The notes under the pieces: generated by a model
What the model was told of the DNA's origin: nothing
The model's input: the letters and a program-made list of their open reading frames with translations, nothing else
Databases searched by the model: none
In this document: positions 8,626 through 17,810 of the stretch, in pieces
Numbering within the stretch: position 1 is the first letter of the stretch
How the letters are laid out: every line of letters begins with the position of its first letter
NCBI RefSeq assembly: GCF_003337245.1
Contig: NZ_QPJE01000007.1
Coordinates: 40,654 to 104,653, forward strand
From: Halanaerobium sp. MA284_MarDTE_T2
GTDB taxonomy: Bacteria; Bacillota; Halanaerobiia; Halanaerobiales; Halanaerobiaceae
DNA: 64,000 nt
Reading direction: 5' to 3'
Made by a program: the position numbers and the translations under genes

Positions 8626-9261
8626 TTACTTAATCCAGGTTACAACTTCAGATAGATTCTTTCTTTTGGGAGAACTCACTTCTTCAGCCGGAACACCAAG
8701 AGGTGTAATTAAGGCCAGATAATATTTATCTTTATCTATACCCAGATATGATTGAATCTCCAAAGCTGCATAATTCTGACTTGTCATCCAGCAGGTTCCA
8801 TAACCCATATCTGCTGCTTTTAACATAAAATTTTCTGCAGCAGCCCCTATATTCTGAATCCCTGGATCTGCTTTAAACAAAGCTTTTATTTCAGATTCAG
8901 ATGAACCTGCTTTTTCCATAATATCCAGTCCTGTCACCGGATAATCTGAAGCAAAAATTAATACAAGCACCGGTGCCTCTTTAAAATGAGTACTGAATTT
9001 TAAATATTTTTTAAAATTATTTTTTAAATCCTCATCTTTTATAGCAGCTCTTAACTTATTATTTTTAACTGAAATAATTTCAGCTATATCATTTATCTTT
9101 TCACTATTTTTAACAATTACAAAATGCCAGTTCTGAATATTTTTGCCGGAAGGTGCTTTTACTGCTGCCTTCAGCATTTCTTCGATATCCTTATCCGGGA
9201 CATCATCATCTGTAAATTTTCTCACACTACAGCGTTTGTCGAAAATATCTTTTTTTTCCAT
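8626..9261 (-). CDS. Nitroreductase-family FMN oxidoreductase
   Basis: The 211-residue nitroreductase-fold protein has RCSVRKFTDDDVPD and APSGKNIQNWHFV at the N-terminus and YGTCWMTSQ / LITPLGVP near the C-terminus, matching FMN contacts in the family. The central insert between residues 70 and 120 is longer than in the 2107-2607 paralogue, so it belongs to another subfamily. Cytosolic NAD(P)H-dependent reduction is expected; substrate unknown. The start at 9261 follows GGAGG at 11 nt. It lies 27 bp after mgtE in the same direction and probably forms the last gene of an mntP-mgtE operon. Confidence 0.86.
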   Translation of the reverse strand: MEKKDIFDKRCSVRKFTDDDVPDKDIEEMLKAAVKAPSGKNIQNWHFVIVKNSEKINDIAEIISVKNNKLRAAIKDEDLKNNFKKYLKFSTHFKEAPVLVLIFASDYPVTGLDIMEKAGSSESEIKALFKADPGIQNIGAAAENFMLKAADMGYGTCWMTSQNYAALEIQSYLGIDKDKYYLALITPLGVPAEEVSSPKRKNLSEVVTWIK

Positions 9262-9288
9262 AATTAAATCAACCTCCATTATAATAGT

Positions 9289-10638
9289 TTAAATTAAATA
9301 TACCAAAAACATTTTTGCTAGTCCCAGGAAAATAAAGAACCCAAAAACATCAGTAACAGTTGTTAAAAATATTGCAGAAGCTAAAGCAGGATCAATTCCA
9401 GCCGATTTTAAACCAAGTGGTATCAGGAATCCAAATAATCCGGCTAATAAGAGGTTAAATACCATTGCCAGAAATATAATTATTGCCAGATAATAATTTC
9501 CATACATATAGTATAATATGACCCCTGTCAAAATACCTGTTGCAGCACCATTAATAGTTCCCAGCATACCTTCTTTAAAAATTAATTTCCAGCTTTCTTT
9601 AAAATCAACATCTCCTAAAGCTATGCTCCTGATAACAACCGACAGTGTCTGACTGCCTGCATTACCTCCCATACCGGCTACTATCGGCATCGCTACTGCT
9701 AAAGCTACAACCTGTGCAATTACATCTTCAAATATTCCAACTGTAAATGCAGCCAGAAAAGCTGTACCCAGATTGATAAACAGCCAGGGAAGCCTCCTCT
9801 GTACTGATTTAAAAAGCGGTGAATCAACACTTTCCTCTTCATGTACACCAACCATTTTGTACATATCTTCTGTGTTTTCAGCTTTTATGACATCAATAAT
9901 ATCATCTATAGTAATAATACCTATCAAAATACCTCTTTTGTTGACAACCGGCATAACAGTCAGATCATATTTAGAAACCTGACGTGCAACAACCTCCTGA
10001 TCAACATCTGGAGTTACTTTAATAATATTGTCTTCCATTATTTCAGATAGCTTTGTTTCATCTGATGAACTTAAAATTTCGCGCAGATCAACAACACCTA
10101 CCAGTTTTTTCTGGTCATCAGATATAAAAATGGTATCAATTATTTCTGTATCAGGTCCAATACCTTTAATTTTCTTCAAAGCTTCAGTAGTGGTGAGGTT
10201 CTTGTTCAGCAAAATATATTCTGTTGTCATTATTCCGCCGGCTGACTCTTTATCATAACCCAGCAGTTTTTTTACTACTTCTGCCTCTTCCTGCTTCATA
10301 TGTCGGAGGAGCTCTTTCCTTCTCTGAATGGGGAGAAGTCCCAGTATATCTGTAATATCATCTGCTGCCATATAAGAAAAAATTTCTATTATTTCTTCAT
10401 AACTTTTATTTTTTAATATATCGATCTGCAGTTCTTTTTCCGATTCTTCAAAAATATCTGCCAGATCTTCTGTGTTCAAAAGTGAAGTGAAGTTTTCTAT
10501 TTTTTCTCTGTCGAGTTCTGATAAGGCTTCAGCAATATCAATTGGATAGTTTTTTTCCACCCATTCTTTAGAAACATTTTTGTTTTTATCCAAATATTCA
10601 AATATATCATGTTTAATATTATCAAGTTTTTCTGCCAT
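9289..10638 (-). CDS. mgtE: Magnesium transporter MgtE
   Basis: At 449 residues it has the MgtE layout: an acidic helical N domain (about 1-125, with the repeated LADIFE and ADDITDILG segments), two CBS domains (about 135-250), the connecting helix, then five TM helices. The pore-region signature GMGGNAGSQTLSVVIRSIALG is plain near residue 340. MgtE is a Mg2+ channel in the cytoplasmic membrane, gated by Mg2+ bound to the cytosolic domains. The ATG follows GAGGTGATTTT. It sits between mntP (41 bp upstream) and a nitroreductase gene. Confidence 0.96.
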   Translation of the reverse strand: MAEKLDNIKHDIFEYLDKNKNVSKEWVEKNYPIDIAEALSELDREKIENFTSLLNTEDLADIFEESEKELQIDILKNKSYEEIIEIFSYMAADDITDILGLLPIQRRKELLRHMKQEEAEVVKKLLGYDKESAGGIMTTEYILLNKNLTTTEALKKIKGIGPDTEIIDTIFISDDQKKLVGVVDLREILSSSDETKLSEIMEDNIIKVTPDVDQEVVARQVSKYDLTVMPVVNKRGILIGIITIDDIIDVIKAENTEDMYKMVGVHEEESVDSPLFKSVQRRLPWLFINLGTAFLAAFTVGIFEDVIAQVVALAVAMPIVAGMGGNAGSQTLSVVIRSIALGDVDFKESWKLIFKEGMLGTINGAATGILTGVILYYMYGNYYLAIIIFLAMVFNLLLAGLFGFLIPLGLKSAGIDPALASAIFLTTVTDVFGFFIFLGLAKMFLVYLI

Positions 10639-10679
10639 AAAATCACCTCAATTTTTATTTATCTAAAACTGATTTATAC

Positions 10680-11237
10680 TCATCTCATAATCATACTATT
10701 CAGCCCCATTATGATTAAAATAGTACCTCCAATAAAATCAGCATATTTTTCCACCAGTTTAATATGCCTAACATATTCTATTAATTTGAAAGCTGCCGCA
10801 GTCATTGTAGAAGCAACTATTCCAATAATTAATGTTTTATGAATCATAACTGCTGAACTTAAATCATAAAAAAGCGAAAATCCTGCTCCCAGTGCATCAA
10901 TACTGACACTTATCCCTAAAACAGCAATAGTTATCAGTGTTAAATTTTTATATATGCACTGTTCATCATCTTTAAAACCTTCATAAAAAAATAAAATTCC
11001 TAGAATTAAAATAACACTACCGCTTAAAAAATCAGATATTCTAAAAAAATTTTGATTTATATAATGACCAAGCAGTGCACCGGAAAATGCAAATAAAAAT
11101 TGGAAAAATCCAAAAGAAAAAATTATTTTAATTCTATCTTCTTTAGAAGGATTTGAACCACAGCCAATTCCCATTGAAACACCAAATGCATCTAAAGCAA
11201 GCGCTAGTGCAATTAAATAAATATTTATTGTGATCAC
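10680..11237 (-). CDS. mntP: MntP/YtaF-like putative Mn2+ efflux pump
   Basis: The 185-residue protein has six predicted TM helices and the repeated Asp motifs of the family, LALDAFGVSMG near the N-terminus and VSIDALGAGFS in the second half. MntP proteins export Mn2+; the YtaF branch is less clear, so the ion is inferred. Linkage to mgtE suggests joint divalent-cation homeostasis. The start is uncertain: the GTG at 11237 overlaps the only Shine-Dalgarno (GAGGTGA), and no ATG, GTG or TTG follows at proper spacing, which leaves ATA or ATT codons just downstream as candidates. Confidence 0.8.
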   Translation of the reverse strand: MITINIYLIALALALDAFGVSMGIGCGSNPSKEDRIKIIFSFGFFQFLFAFSGALLGHYINQNFFRISDFLSGSVILILGILFFYEGFKDDEQCIYKNLTLITIAVLGISVSIDALGAGFSLFYDLSSAVMIHKTLIIGIVASTMTAAAFKLIEYVRHIKLVEKYADFIGGTILIIMGLNSMIMR

Positions 11238-11381
11238 CTCAGTACAGTAGTTTAAAGTGTGTTATTTATTATTTTATCATAAAAATACTCAAATTTATAA
11301 TTTAATTGGAAGAAGGATTTTTCCTATTTTTTAAATTATGTTATAATAAATATATAAATTAAATTAACAGGAGGGTAAATT

Positions 11382-11798
11382 GTGGAACACAACAGTTTAG
11401 AAACCGCTAAAGCAGCAATAAAAATGGCCATATCTACCAGAAGTGAAGAAAAAGAATTGAAAAAATTATTTGCTGAAGATAATATAGAGACAGCCGCCGT
11501 AGATTTTGGTGGAGAATTTAATAAATCTGTTCCAGAAATTATAGAAAGAGCTGTAATCGCAGCAAAAAGGGAAAAAATCATTACAGCTTCTCATGTTGAT
11601 CAGGGAACAGTGGCCGGTGCTGCACATGATGCCCTATCACAAATTATGCACAGAACTATGGGCCTAAATGTTGGAGGTAAAGTTGGTATTGCGCGCAGTG
11701 GTGAGCATTTAGTAGTATCTGTATTTTTTGGTGTAGGCATGTTCAACCTTAATGAAGTAACAGTTGGCTTAAGCCACAGATCACTGGTGCATAAATAA
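11382..11798 (+). CDS. HutP-like RNA-binding antiterminator family protein
   Basis: The 138-residue protein shares the HutP core as I know it: an N-terminal helical part, then HVDQGTVAGAAHDALSQIM, then a C-terminal half with GGKVGIARSGEHLVVSVFFGVG and the tail EVTVGLSHRSL, which corresponds to the Bacillus HETFGVGINHI segment with its metal and histidine-binding residues. HutP binds L-histidine and Mg2+ and then binds UAG-type repeats to stop a terminator forming. Here there are no hut genes; the next gene is an ABC importer with a terminator in its leader, a possible target. The start is GTG, seven bases after AGGAGGG. The assignment is from memory of the family. Confidence 0.68.
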   Translation: MEHNSLETAKAAIKMAISTRSEEKELKKLFAEDNIETAAVDFGGEFNKSVPEIIERAVIAAKREKIITASHVDQGTVAGAAHDALSQIMHRTMGLNVGGKVGIARSGEHLVVSVFFGVGMFNLNEVTVGLSHRSLVHK

Positions 11799-11811
11799 TA
11801 AAATATATCTG

Positions 11812-11841
11812 TTGACAAGGTCACCCAAAGAATTATATAAT
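11812..11841 (+). promoter_or_regulatory. Sigma-A promoter of the TrpXYZ-type ABC operon
   Basis: TTGACA (11812-11817) and TATAAT (11836-11841) are both perfect hexamers at 18-bp spacing. They lie just after the HutP-like gene and give a leader of about 150 nt. Confidence 0.8.
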
Positions 11842-11854
11842 AAAGAAAATAAAA

Positions 11855-11980
11855 TAACTGGTAGTATGGTAATATGGTAGGAGAGTTATAGAGATAACTG
11901 TATCCTTTTTGGGATGGTTATTTTTGGTATTCACAGCACTCCTGACGGGGTGTTTTTGTTTTTATCCCTTCTACCAGTTA
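11855..11980 (+). promoter_or_regulatory. Structured leader RNA, candidate riboswitch or protein-controlled attenuator
   Basis: Perfect 10-bp arms TAACTGGTAG (11855-11864) and CTACCAGTTA (11971-11980) close the leader right before the ribosome site AAAGGAG (11982-11988). Inside are AGTTAT / ATAACT (11884-11889 / 11894-11899, AGAG loop), GGGAT / ATCCC (11911-11915 / 11964-11968) and, within the latter, the terminator at 11937-11963. I do not recognise a known riboswitch class: there is no T-box AGGGTGGNACCGCG. Several TAG and GAG triplets lie between 11862 and 11893, the kind of sites HutP reads. Confidence 0.65.
11937..11963 (+). terminator. Intrinsic terminator in the leader (attenuator)
   Basis: CACTCC (11937-11942), loop TGAC, GGGGTG (11947-11952), then T5-G-T5. 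It lies before the first gene of the ABC operon, so it would stop transcription unless prevented. Confidence 0.75.
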
Positions 11981-11996
11981 GAAAGGAGAAGGTTCG

Positions 11997-12980
11997 ATGA
12001 AAAAAAATTTTTTTACAGATTTTAATTTTAAAATTATCTCTCTCATGATTATGACTGTTTTGATCTTCACTATTTCTACAGGTGCTGCAGAATATGAAAT
12101 TGGAATATCTCAATTTGTTGAACATCCAGCTCTGGACTCTGCTCGAGAAGGATTTATCGATGCTCTTGCTGAGGAAGATTTTGTAGAAGGTAAAAATATT
12201 GAAATTACCCTTCAAAATGCTCAAGCAGATATGGCTACAGCCCAGAGTATAGCTCAGAGATTTAAACAGCAGCGGCCGGATTTGGTTCTGGCTATTACAA
12301 CACAATCTGCCCAAACAGCTGTTAATGTTATTAAAGATATTCCAATTCTCATAACAGCAGTAACAGATCCTGTTGTGGCAGGACTTGTTGATTCGATGGA
12401 AAAACCGGGCGGCAATGTAACAGGCACAACCGATATGAATCCTGTTGCAAAACAGCTTGATCTGGTAAAACAGTTTATTCCTAATGTAAAGGATATAGGT
12501 ATTCTCTATAATCCTGGAGAGGTTAACTCTGTTGTTCAGGTAGAAATCGCAAAAGAAAAGGCAGAAGAAATGGGTGTTAAATTACATGAAGGTACTGTAA
12601 CCAACAGCAGTGAAGTAAGTCTTGCTGCATCTGCACTGGTGGACAAAGTAGACGCAATTTATGTACCTACAGATAATATTATTGTGTCTGCACTTCCGGC
12701 TGTATTAAACATAACAAACCCTAAAAAAATACCTGTTTTTGCTTCCGAAAATGGTCAGGTTAAACAGGGTGCTGTGGCAACACTGGGAATCGATTATTAT
12801 ATGCTGGGTAGACAGACCGGTAAAATGGCAGCCAGAGTGTTAAATGGCGAAAAACCAGCAGATATGTCGATTGAAGGGGCAGAAAATCCCAAACTTTATT
12901 TAAATAAAACTGCCTGCAGTAATCTGGGACTGGAAATACCGGAAGAAATACTAGAAAAAGCTGATGTAATTTACGAATAA
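11997..12980 (+). CDS. ABC transporter substrate-binding protein, TrpX/PF04392 type
   Basis: The 327-residue secreted binding protein has an N-terminal signal peptide (positive start, hydrophobic core about 12-28, cleavage near STGAAE) with no lipobox Cys, so its anchoring is unclear. The body follows the ABC_sub_bind family: GISQFVEHPALDSAREGF, ITTQSAQTA, TAVTDPVVAGLV, GTTDMNPVAKQ, YVPTDNIIVSA, LGIDYYMLGRQTG. Members near tryptophan genes are called TrpX, and others bind aromatic or sulfur compounds, so the ligand is open. It is the first gene of a three-gene importer behind an attenuator-bearing leader. The ATG follows AAAGGAG. Confidence 0.88.
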   Translation: MKKNFFTDFNFKIISLMIMTVLIFTISTGAAEYEIGISQFVEHPALDSAREGFIDALAEEDFVEGKNIEITLQNAQADMATAQSIAQRFKQQRPDLVLAITTQSAQTAVNVIKDIPILITAVTDPVVAGLVDSMEKPGGNVTGTTDMNPVAKQLDLVKQFIPNVKDIGILYNPGEVNSVVQVEIAKEKAEEMGVKLHEGTVTNSSEVSLAASALVDKVDAIYVPTDNIIVSALPAVLNITNPKKIPVFASENGQVKQGAVATLGIDYYMLGRQTGKMAARVLNGEKPADMSIEGAENPKLYLNKTACSNLGLEIPEEILEKADVIYE

Positions 12981-13078
12981 AAATGTATAATAAAATATAC
13001 AGCAACATACAACTATAAAAACATTAAATATTATTTATTTATGGTTAAAAACTTGATAATATTGTAAAGAGGTGTACT

Positions 13079-13945
13079 ATGAATCTAAGTTTTGCTCTGA
13101 CATCCCTTGAACAGGGACTGGCATTTGCTTTAATGGCTCTGGGAGTTTTTATTACTTTTAGAATACTTGATTTTGCAGACTTAACAGTAGACGGCAGCCT
13201 CCCTCTAGGAGCTGCCGTATCGGCCAGATTAATAACAGCAGGTGTAAACCCATTTTTTTCACTTGCTGCAGCTTTATTTGCCGGTGGATTGGCTGGAACT
13301 ATTACCGGCTTTTTGAACACAAAATTAAAAATTGCTCCTCTTCTCTCAGGAATTTTAACAATGACTTCTCTTTATTCTATTAATTTGAGGGTTATGGGAA
13401 GGCCAAATATTCCACTAATCAGCCGAGAAACCATTTTTTCTATTACAGAAGATTGGGGATTGGCATACCCATGGAACAATATCATTCTACTTGCCGCACT
13501 AATTATTGCTGCTAAACTAATTTTAGATGCTTTTTTGAACACACAGCTTGGTTTTGCACTACGAGCCACCGGAGACAATCCACAAATGATAAGAAGTATG
13601 GGTATCAGCACAAACTCAATGAAAATGCTGGGACTCATTATTTCCAATTCTTTTGTAGCACTTTCTGGAGCACTGGTGGGACAGTATCAGGGCTTTGCTG
13701 ATGTAAATATGGGTATAGGTACAATTGTAGCAGGACTTGCTTCTGTAATTATTGGAGAAGTTTTAATTGGCGAACACTCTATTGTTGTAACAACACTTGG
13801 TGTAATTGTTGGTTCTATACTCTATCGTTTTAGTATTTCTATTGCTTTAAATTTAGGTCTTGCTGCTTCAGACCTTAAGCTATTAACTGCTATTATTGTT
13901 GTTATATTCTTATCGACACCCAGACTTAAAAAAATATTGAGGTGA
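13079..13945 (+). CDS. ABC transporter permease, TrpY type (BPD_transp_2)
   Basis: The 288-residue membrane protein has about eight hydrophobic helices and motifs of the branched-chain/ribose-type permease family: ITFRILDFADLTVDGSLPLG near residue 25 and LGFALRATGDNPQMIRSMGI near 165 (the cytosolic coupling loop), then SNSFVALSGALVGQYQGFAD. It forms the membrane channel for the binding protein encoded 98 bp upstream. The ATG follows AAAGAGGTG, and the ATPase gene begins 4 bp after its stop. Confidence 0.9.
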   Translation: MNLSFALTSLEQGLAFALMALGVFITFRILDFADLTVDGSLPLGAAVSARLITAGVNPFFSLAAALFAGGLAGTITGFLNTKLKIAPLLSGILTMTSLYSINLRVMGRPNIPLISRETIFSITEDWGLAYPWNNIILLAALIIAAKLILDAFLNTQLGFALRATGDNPQMIRSMGISTNSMKMLGLIISNSFVALSGALVGQYQGFADVNMGIGTIVAGLASVIIGEVLIGEHSIVVTTLGVIVGSILYRFSISIALNLGLAASDLKLLTAIIVVIFLSTPRLKKILR

Positions 13946-13949
13946 AAAA

Positions 13950-14747
13950 ATGCTTGTTATTAAAGATCTCACAAAAATTTTTTACAGAGGTACTTCAAAT
14001 GAAAATACAGCTTTAAATAATATAAATCTTACTGTAAATGAAGGGGACTTTATTACAATTGTAGGAAGTAATGGAGCCGGGAAATCTACTCTTCTCAATT
14101 CCATTGCCGGAGTTTTTCCTGTAGAAAAGGGAAAAATACTTTTAAACGGAAAAGATATTACCTGTCAGACTGAGTATAAATGTGCTAAAAATATAGGGCG
14201 CGTATTTCAGGACCCTCTTTCCGGTACTTCACCGGAAATGACAATAGAACAGAATTTATCCCTTGCAATCTCTAAATCAAATAATCTTTCTCTGAAGTGG
14301 GGATTGACATCATATAAAAGAAAAATAATAAAAAAACACCTTAAAAAAATTGATTTAGGCCTTGAGGATAGATTGACCACAAAAGTTAAACTGCTTTCTG
14401 GTGGACAGAGACAGGCACTAACTCTTCTGATGGCCACAGTTGCTGATCCGGGCCTGCTGCTGCTTGATGAACATACTGCAGCTTTAGATCCCGCTACAGC
14501 AATTAAAATAAAAAAATTAACTGCCGAACTGATAAATGAAAATAATATTACCACACTTATGGTAACACATAATATGGAAGATGCTATAAAAATGGGCAAC
14601 CGACTGATTATGATGGATGATGGTCAGATAATTTATGATATCACAGGTAAAAATAAAGATAATCTCACCATAGAAAAGCTGCTCAAAATGTTTGAAAATA
14701 AACATGGAAGTAAGTTTAATAATGACAGAATTCTGCTTTCTGTTTAA
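13950..14747 (+). CDS. ABC transporter ATP-binding protein, TrpZ type
   Basis: The 265-residue ATPase has Walker A GSNGAGKS (about 41-48), the Q-loop in GRVFQDPLSGTS, the ABC signature LLSGGQRQAL, Walker B LLLLDEHTAALDP and the switch His in MVTHNMEDA. The Walker B region with DEHTAALD is typical of this importer subfamily. It energises the 13079-13945 permease. The ATG follows TTGAGGTGA, and the stop codon overlaps the upstream arm of the bidirectional terminator at 14746-14778. Confidence 0.94.
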   Translation: MLVIKDLTKIFYRGTSNENTALNNINLTVNEGDFITIVGSNGAGKSTLLNSIAGVFPVEKGKILLNGKDITCQTEYKCAKNIGRVFQDPLSGTSPEMTIEQNLSLAISKSNNLSLKWGLTSYKRKIIKKHLKKIDLGLEDRLTTKVKLLSGGQRQALTLLMATVADPGLLLLDEHTAALDPATAIKIKKLTAELINENNITTLMVTHNMEDAIKMGNRLIMMDDGQIIYDITGKNKDNLTIEKLLKMFENKHGSKFNNDRILLSV

Positions 14748-14778
14748 AAGCCCTGGCTGAAAAAAGCTCAGGGCTTTT
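14746..14778. terminator. Bidirectional intrinsic terminator between two ABC operons
   Basis: AAAAGCCCTG (14746-14755) pairs perfectly with CAGGGCTTTT (14769-14778), with further GCT/AGC pairing inside. A and T tracts flank it on both sides, so it can end the plus-strand TrpXYZ-type operon and the minus-strand peptide operon. Confidence 0.9.
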
Positions 14779-14799
14779 GATTATGATATTTAATTAAAC

Positions 14800-15774
14800 T
14801 TATTCTTCCAGCAGGTGACATGCAGCAAAATGATTATCTCCATAATCTTTAAAAACAGGTTCTTCAACAGAACATTTGTCAAATGCCTTAGGACATCTGG
14901 GGTGAAACCTGCAGCCGGATGGTGGATCTACCGGACTGGGCACATCACCTTCCAAAATTATACGCTCCTTCTTTTTGGTTGGGTCTGCTTCTGGAATAGC
15001 AGATAATAGAGACTGTGTATATGGATGCATCGGATCATCAAACAGCTCAGTTTTATCAGCCATTTCTACTATCTTACCCAGATACATAACTGCTATTCTA
15101 TCACTAATATGCTTTACAACACTTAAGTCATGAGCAATAAAGAGATAGGTCAATCCAAAGTCTTTCTGCAGATCCTGCAGAAGATTTATTACCTGTGCCT
15201 GTATAGAAACATCTAAAGCAGAAACAGGTTCATCTGCAATAATAAGTTTTGGATCAACTGCAAGTGCTCTTGCAACACCTATTCTCTGGCGCTGCCCACC
15301 GCTGAATTCGTGTGGATAGCGGCGCATATATTCAGAACCAAGTCCAACTCTTTCCAGTATATCTTTAACTTTTTCGTTGCGTTCTTTTTTGTTTTTGGCC
15401 AAATTGTGTATGTCAATCGGCTCACCAACTATATCTGCAACAGTCATTCTCGGATTTAGTGAAGCATATGGATCCTGAAAAATAATCTGCATATCTCTTC
15501 TGATATTTCTTAAATCTTCTTTATTAAGTGAAAGCACATCTTTTCCTTCAAAAATGACTTCACCTGCTGTTGCTTCCAGCAGACGGAGAATTGTTCTACC
15601 TGTAGTTGATTTACCACAGCCAGACTCTCCTACAAGACCCAGTGTTTCTCCCTTATTAACAAAAAAACTAACATCATCTACCGCCTTAACATAAGCAACT
15701 GTCTTTTTAAAAATTCCAGCTTTTACAGGAAAATATTTTTTAAGATTGTTTACTTCAAGTAATTTTTCTGCCAT
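14800..15774 (-). CDS. Oligo/dipeptide ABC transporter ATP-binding protein, OppF/DppF type
   Basis: This is a 324-residue ATPase with Walker [10 protein letters not shown], signature [15 protein letters not shown], Walker [12 protein letters not shown] and the C-terminal oligopeptide-transporter extension with a Cys cluster ([15 protein letters not shown]), which in this family holds an Fe-S cluster or metal. It pairs with the OppD-type ATPase just upstream to power peptide uptake. The start at 15774 is the ATG after GAGGTGATCGGC; an in-frame GTG three codons earlier lies inside that ribosome site. It is the last gene of the operon. Confidence 0.93.
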   Translation of the reverse strand: MAEKLLEVNNLKKYFPVKAGIFKKTVAYVKAVDDVSFFVNKGETLGLVGESGCGKSTTGRTILRLLEATAGEVIFEGKDVLSLNKEDLRNIRRDMQIIFQDPYASLNPRMTVADIVGEPIDIHNLAKNKKERNEKVKDILERVGLGSEYMRRYPHEFSGGQRQRIGVARALAVDPKLIIADEPVSALDVSIQAQVINLLQDLQKDFGLTYLFIAHDLSVVKHISDRIAVMYLGKIVEMADKTELFDDPMHPYTQSLLSAIPEADPTKKKERIILEGDVPSPVDPPSGCRFHPRCPKAFDKCSVEEPVFKDYGDNHFAACHLLEE

Positions 15775-15779
15775 GCCGA

Positions 15780-16811
15780 TCACCTCTGCTCCTCATATAT
15801 TTTCACATTTTGCTTTTTCATCTCTTCAAGATCTTTGTATCTCCAGCAGCGGACTTTATGTCCTTCAGCTGCATCTACAATTTTCGGCTCATCTGTAAAA
15901 CATTTTCCTTCAGCAAGAGGACAGCGGGTGTTGAACTTACATCCATCTGGAAAATTAAGTGGATTTGGTACAATACCTGGGATTGCCTGAAGCCTGTTTA
16001 CATCTCTGTCCAGTTTTGGTATTGAATTCATCAATCCCCAGGTATATGGATGTTTTGGATCAGCAAAAAGTGTGTTTACATCTGTATATTCAACAATTTT
16101 ACCCGCATACATAACCGCTACTCTATCAGAAATCTCTGCAATTACACCGAGGTCGTGTGTTATCATCATAATAGACATCCCATAACTAGCCTTAAGACTG
16201 TTCATAAGTTCCAGTATCTGAGCCTGAATTGTAACATCGAGAGCTGTTGTTGGCTCATCTGCAATTAACAGTTTTGGATCACAGGATAAAGCCATGGCGA
16301 TCATAACTCTCTGCCTCATGCCACCAGATAACTGGTGTGGATATTCATTAATCCTTTGTTCTGGAAGGGGAATTCCAACTTTTTTAAGCATTTCAACAGA
16401 CTCTTTCATTGCCTCTTTTTTACTGAGGCCTTTATGAATAATTATAGCTTCAGAAATCTGATCACCAATTGTATAGACCGGATTTAGAGAAGTCATCGGC
16501 TCCTGGAAAATCATGGATATCTCATTACCCCTTATTTTCCTCATTTCGGCCTGGCTCAGTTTTGTAAGATCTATTCCTTCAAACAAAATTTCCCCCTCAG
16601 CAATTTTTCCTGGGGGAGATTCAACCAGTCCCATTATTGAAAGTGATGTTACACTCTTACCACAGCCTGATTCTCCAACTATACCAAGAGTTTCTCCAGG
16701 ATAAATTTCGAAATCTATCCCATCAACGGCTTTAACTACTCCTTCTTCTGTATAGAAGTATGTTTTTAAGTTTTTAACATCTACAAGTTTTTCCTTATTT
16801 TTATTTGCCAA
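15780..16811 (-). CDS. Oligo/dipeptide ABC transporter ATP-binding protein, OppD/DppD type
   Basis: The 343-residue ATPase shows Walker A GESGCGKS, the signature [15 protein letters not shown], Walker [12 protein letters not shown], switch MITHDLG and the C-terminal oligo_HPY extension with [15 protein letters not shown]. The start is TTG at 16811 after TAGGTGAAAAATT. It is the fourth gene of the operon binding protein, permease B, permease C, ATPase D, ATPase F. Peptide specificity (di- or oligo-) or nickel cannot be told from the ATPase. Confidence 0.94.
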   Translation of the reverse strand: MANKNKEKLVDVKNLKTYFYTEEGVVKAVDGIDFEIYPGETLGIVGESGCGKSVTSLSIMGLVESPPGKIAEGEILFEGIDLTKLSQAEMRKIRGNEISMIFQEPMTSLNPVYTIGDQISEAIIIHKGLSKKEAMKESVEMLKKVGIPLPEQRINEYPHQLSGGMRQRVMIAMALSCDPKLLIADEPTTALDVTIQAQILELMNSLKASYGMSIMMITHDLGVIAEISDRVAVMYAGKIVEYTDVNTLFADPKHPYTWGLMNSIPKLDRDVNRLQAIPGIVPNPLNFPDGCKFNTRCPLAEGKCFTDEPKIVDAAEGHKVRCWRYKDLEEMKKQNVKIYEEQR

Positions 16812-16844
16812 AATTTTTCACCTACCCTTTTGTATTCTAAACTT

Positions 16845-17762
16845 CTACCTACTTTTTGGATCAAGAGCATCTCGGAGTCCATCACCGAAAAGATTGAATC
16901 CAAGCACTGTTAAAATAATAGCAATGGCCGGAAATACTCCCCACCACCACTGCCCCTGTGCCAGATATCCCTGGCCCGCAGAAATCATATATCCCCAGCT
17001 GGGAGTAGGAGGCTGTGTTCCAAATCCAAGATATGTTAATGATGCCTCAATCATAATAATACTTCCCATACCAAGTGTTGCCTGGACAATTACAGGAGCA
17101 ATAATATTAGGCAAAATATGTTTGAACATTATCTTCCAATCTTTAACACCAAGTGCACGAGCAGCTTCAACAAATTCCTTTTCTTTAATTGAGAGAACCT
17201 GCCCTCTTACAACTCTAGCAATAGACATCCAGTAAACAAGACTAATAGCGGAAAAAGTTAAAATTAAGCTGGGTGGGAAAAAAGCCACAATTGCAATAAC
17301 AAACAGCAGAAATGGAAATGCATATAAAACATTGATAATCCAGCTTATTATATCATCTATTATCCCACCATAATAACCGGCAAGTGTACCCAAAATAATA
17401 CCGATTAAAACAGAAATTGACATGGCAGCAATAGATATCTGCAGTGAGATACGAGCACCATAAATAACCCGTGTTAAAATATCTCTTCCATATAAATCTG
17501 TTCCAAATAGGTGGTCAGCAGACGGTGGAGCTAGCTTTACAGCTGCCCCTTCTGTCCATATCAGCTGTTCCACTGGATCATATGGAGTTAAATATGGAGC
17601 TAAAATAGCAACTATTATAAATAATATTACTATACTCATACCCACTAATGCAAGTTTATTTCGCTTTAATTTTCTCCATGAATCCTTTAATAATGTATCA
17701 GAAGTTTCTTTTAATCCTTCACTTTTTAAATTGCTTTTTTTATTTAAATTTTTATCACTCAA
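16845..17762 (-). CDS. Oligo/dipeptide ABC transporter permease, OppC/DppC type
   Basis: The 305-residue permease has a cytosolic N-terminus of about 35 residues, one TM helix, the OppC_N motif GTDLYGRDILTRVIYGARISL, and the EAA loop EAARALGVKDWKIMFKHILPN that docks on the ATPase. About six TM helices are expected. The start is TTG at 17762 after AGGAGGTCC. The gene lies 48 bp after the B permease. Confidence 0.94.
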   Translation of the reverse strand: MSDKNLNKKSNLKSEGLKETSDTLLKDSWRKLKRNKLALVGMSIVILFIIVAILAPYLTPYDPVEQLIWTEGAAVKLAPPSADHLFGTDLYGRDILTRVIYGARISLQISIAAMSISVLIGIILGTLAGYYGGIIDDIISWIINVLYAFPFLLFVIAIVAFFPPSLILTFSAISLVYWMSIARVVRGQVLSIKEKEFVEAARALGVKDWKIMFKHILPNIIAPVIVQATLGMGSIIMIEASLTYLGFGTQPPTPSWGYMISAGQGYLAQGQWWWGVFPAIAIILTVLGFNLFGDGLRDALDPKSR

Positions 17763-17810
17763 AATATTGGACCTCCTATCATTTTGTTAAATAGATTAAT
17801 TAAGCAGTTA

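Noticed and set aside
11848..11980. T-box riboswitch in the ABC leader
   Set aside because: The conserved AGGGTGGNACCGCG element and a specifier loop are not found, although a terminator is present.
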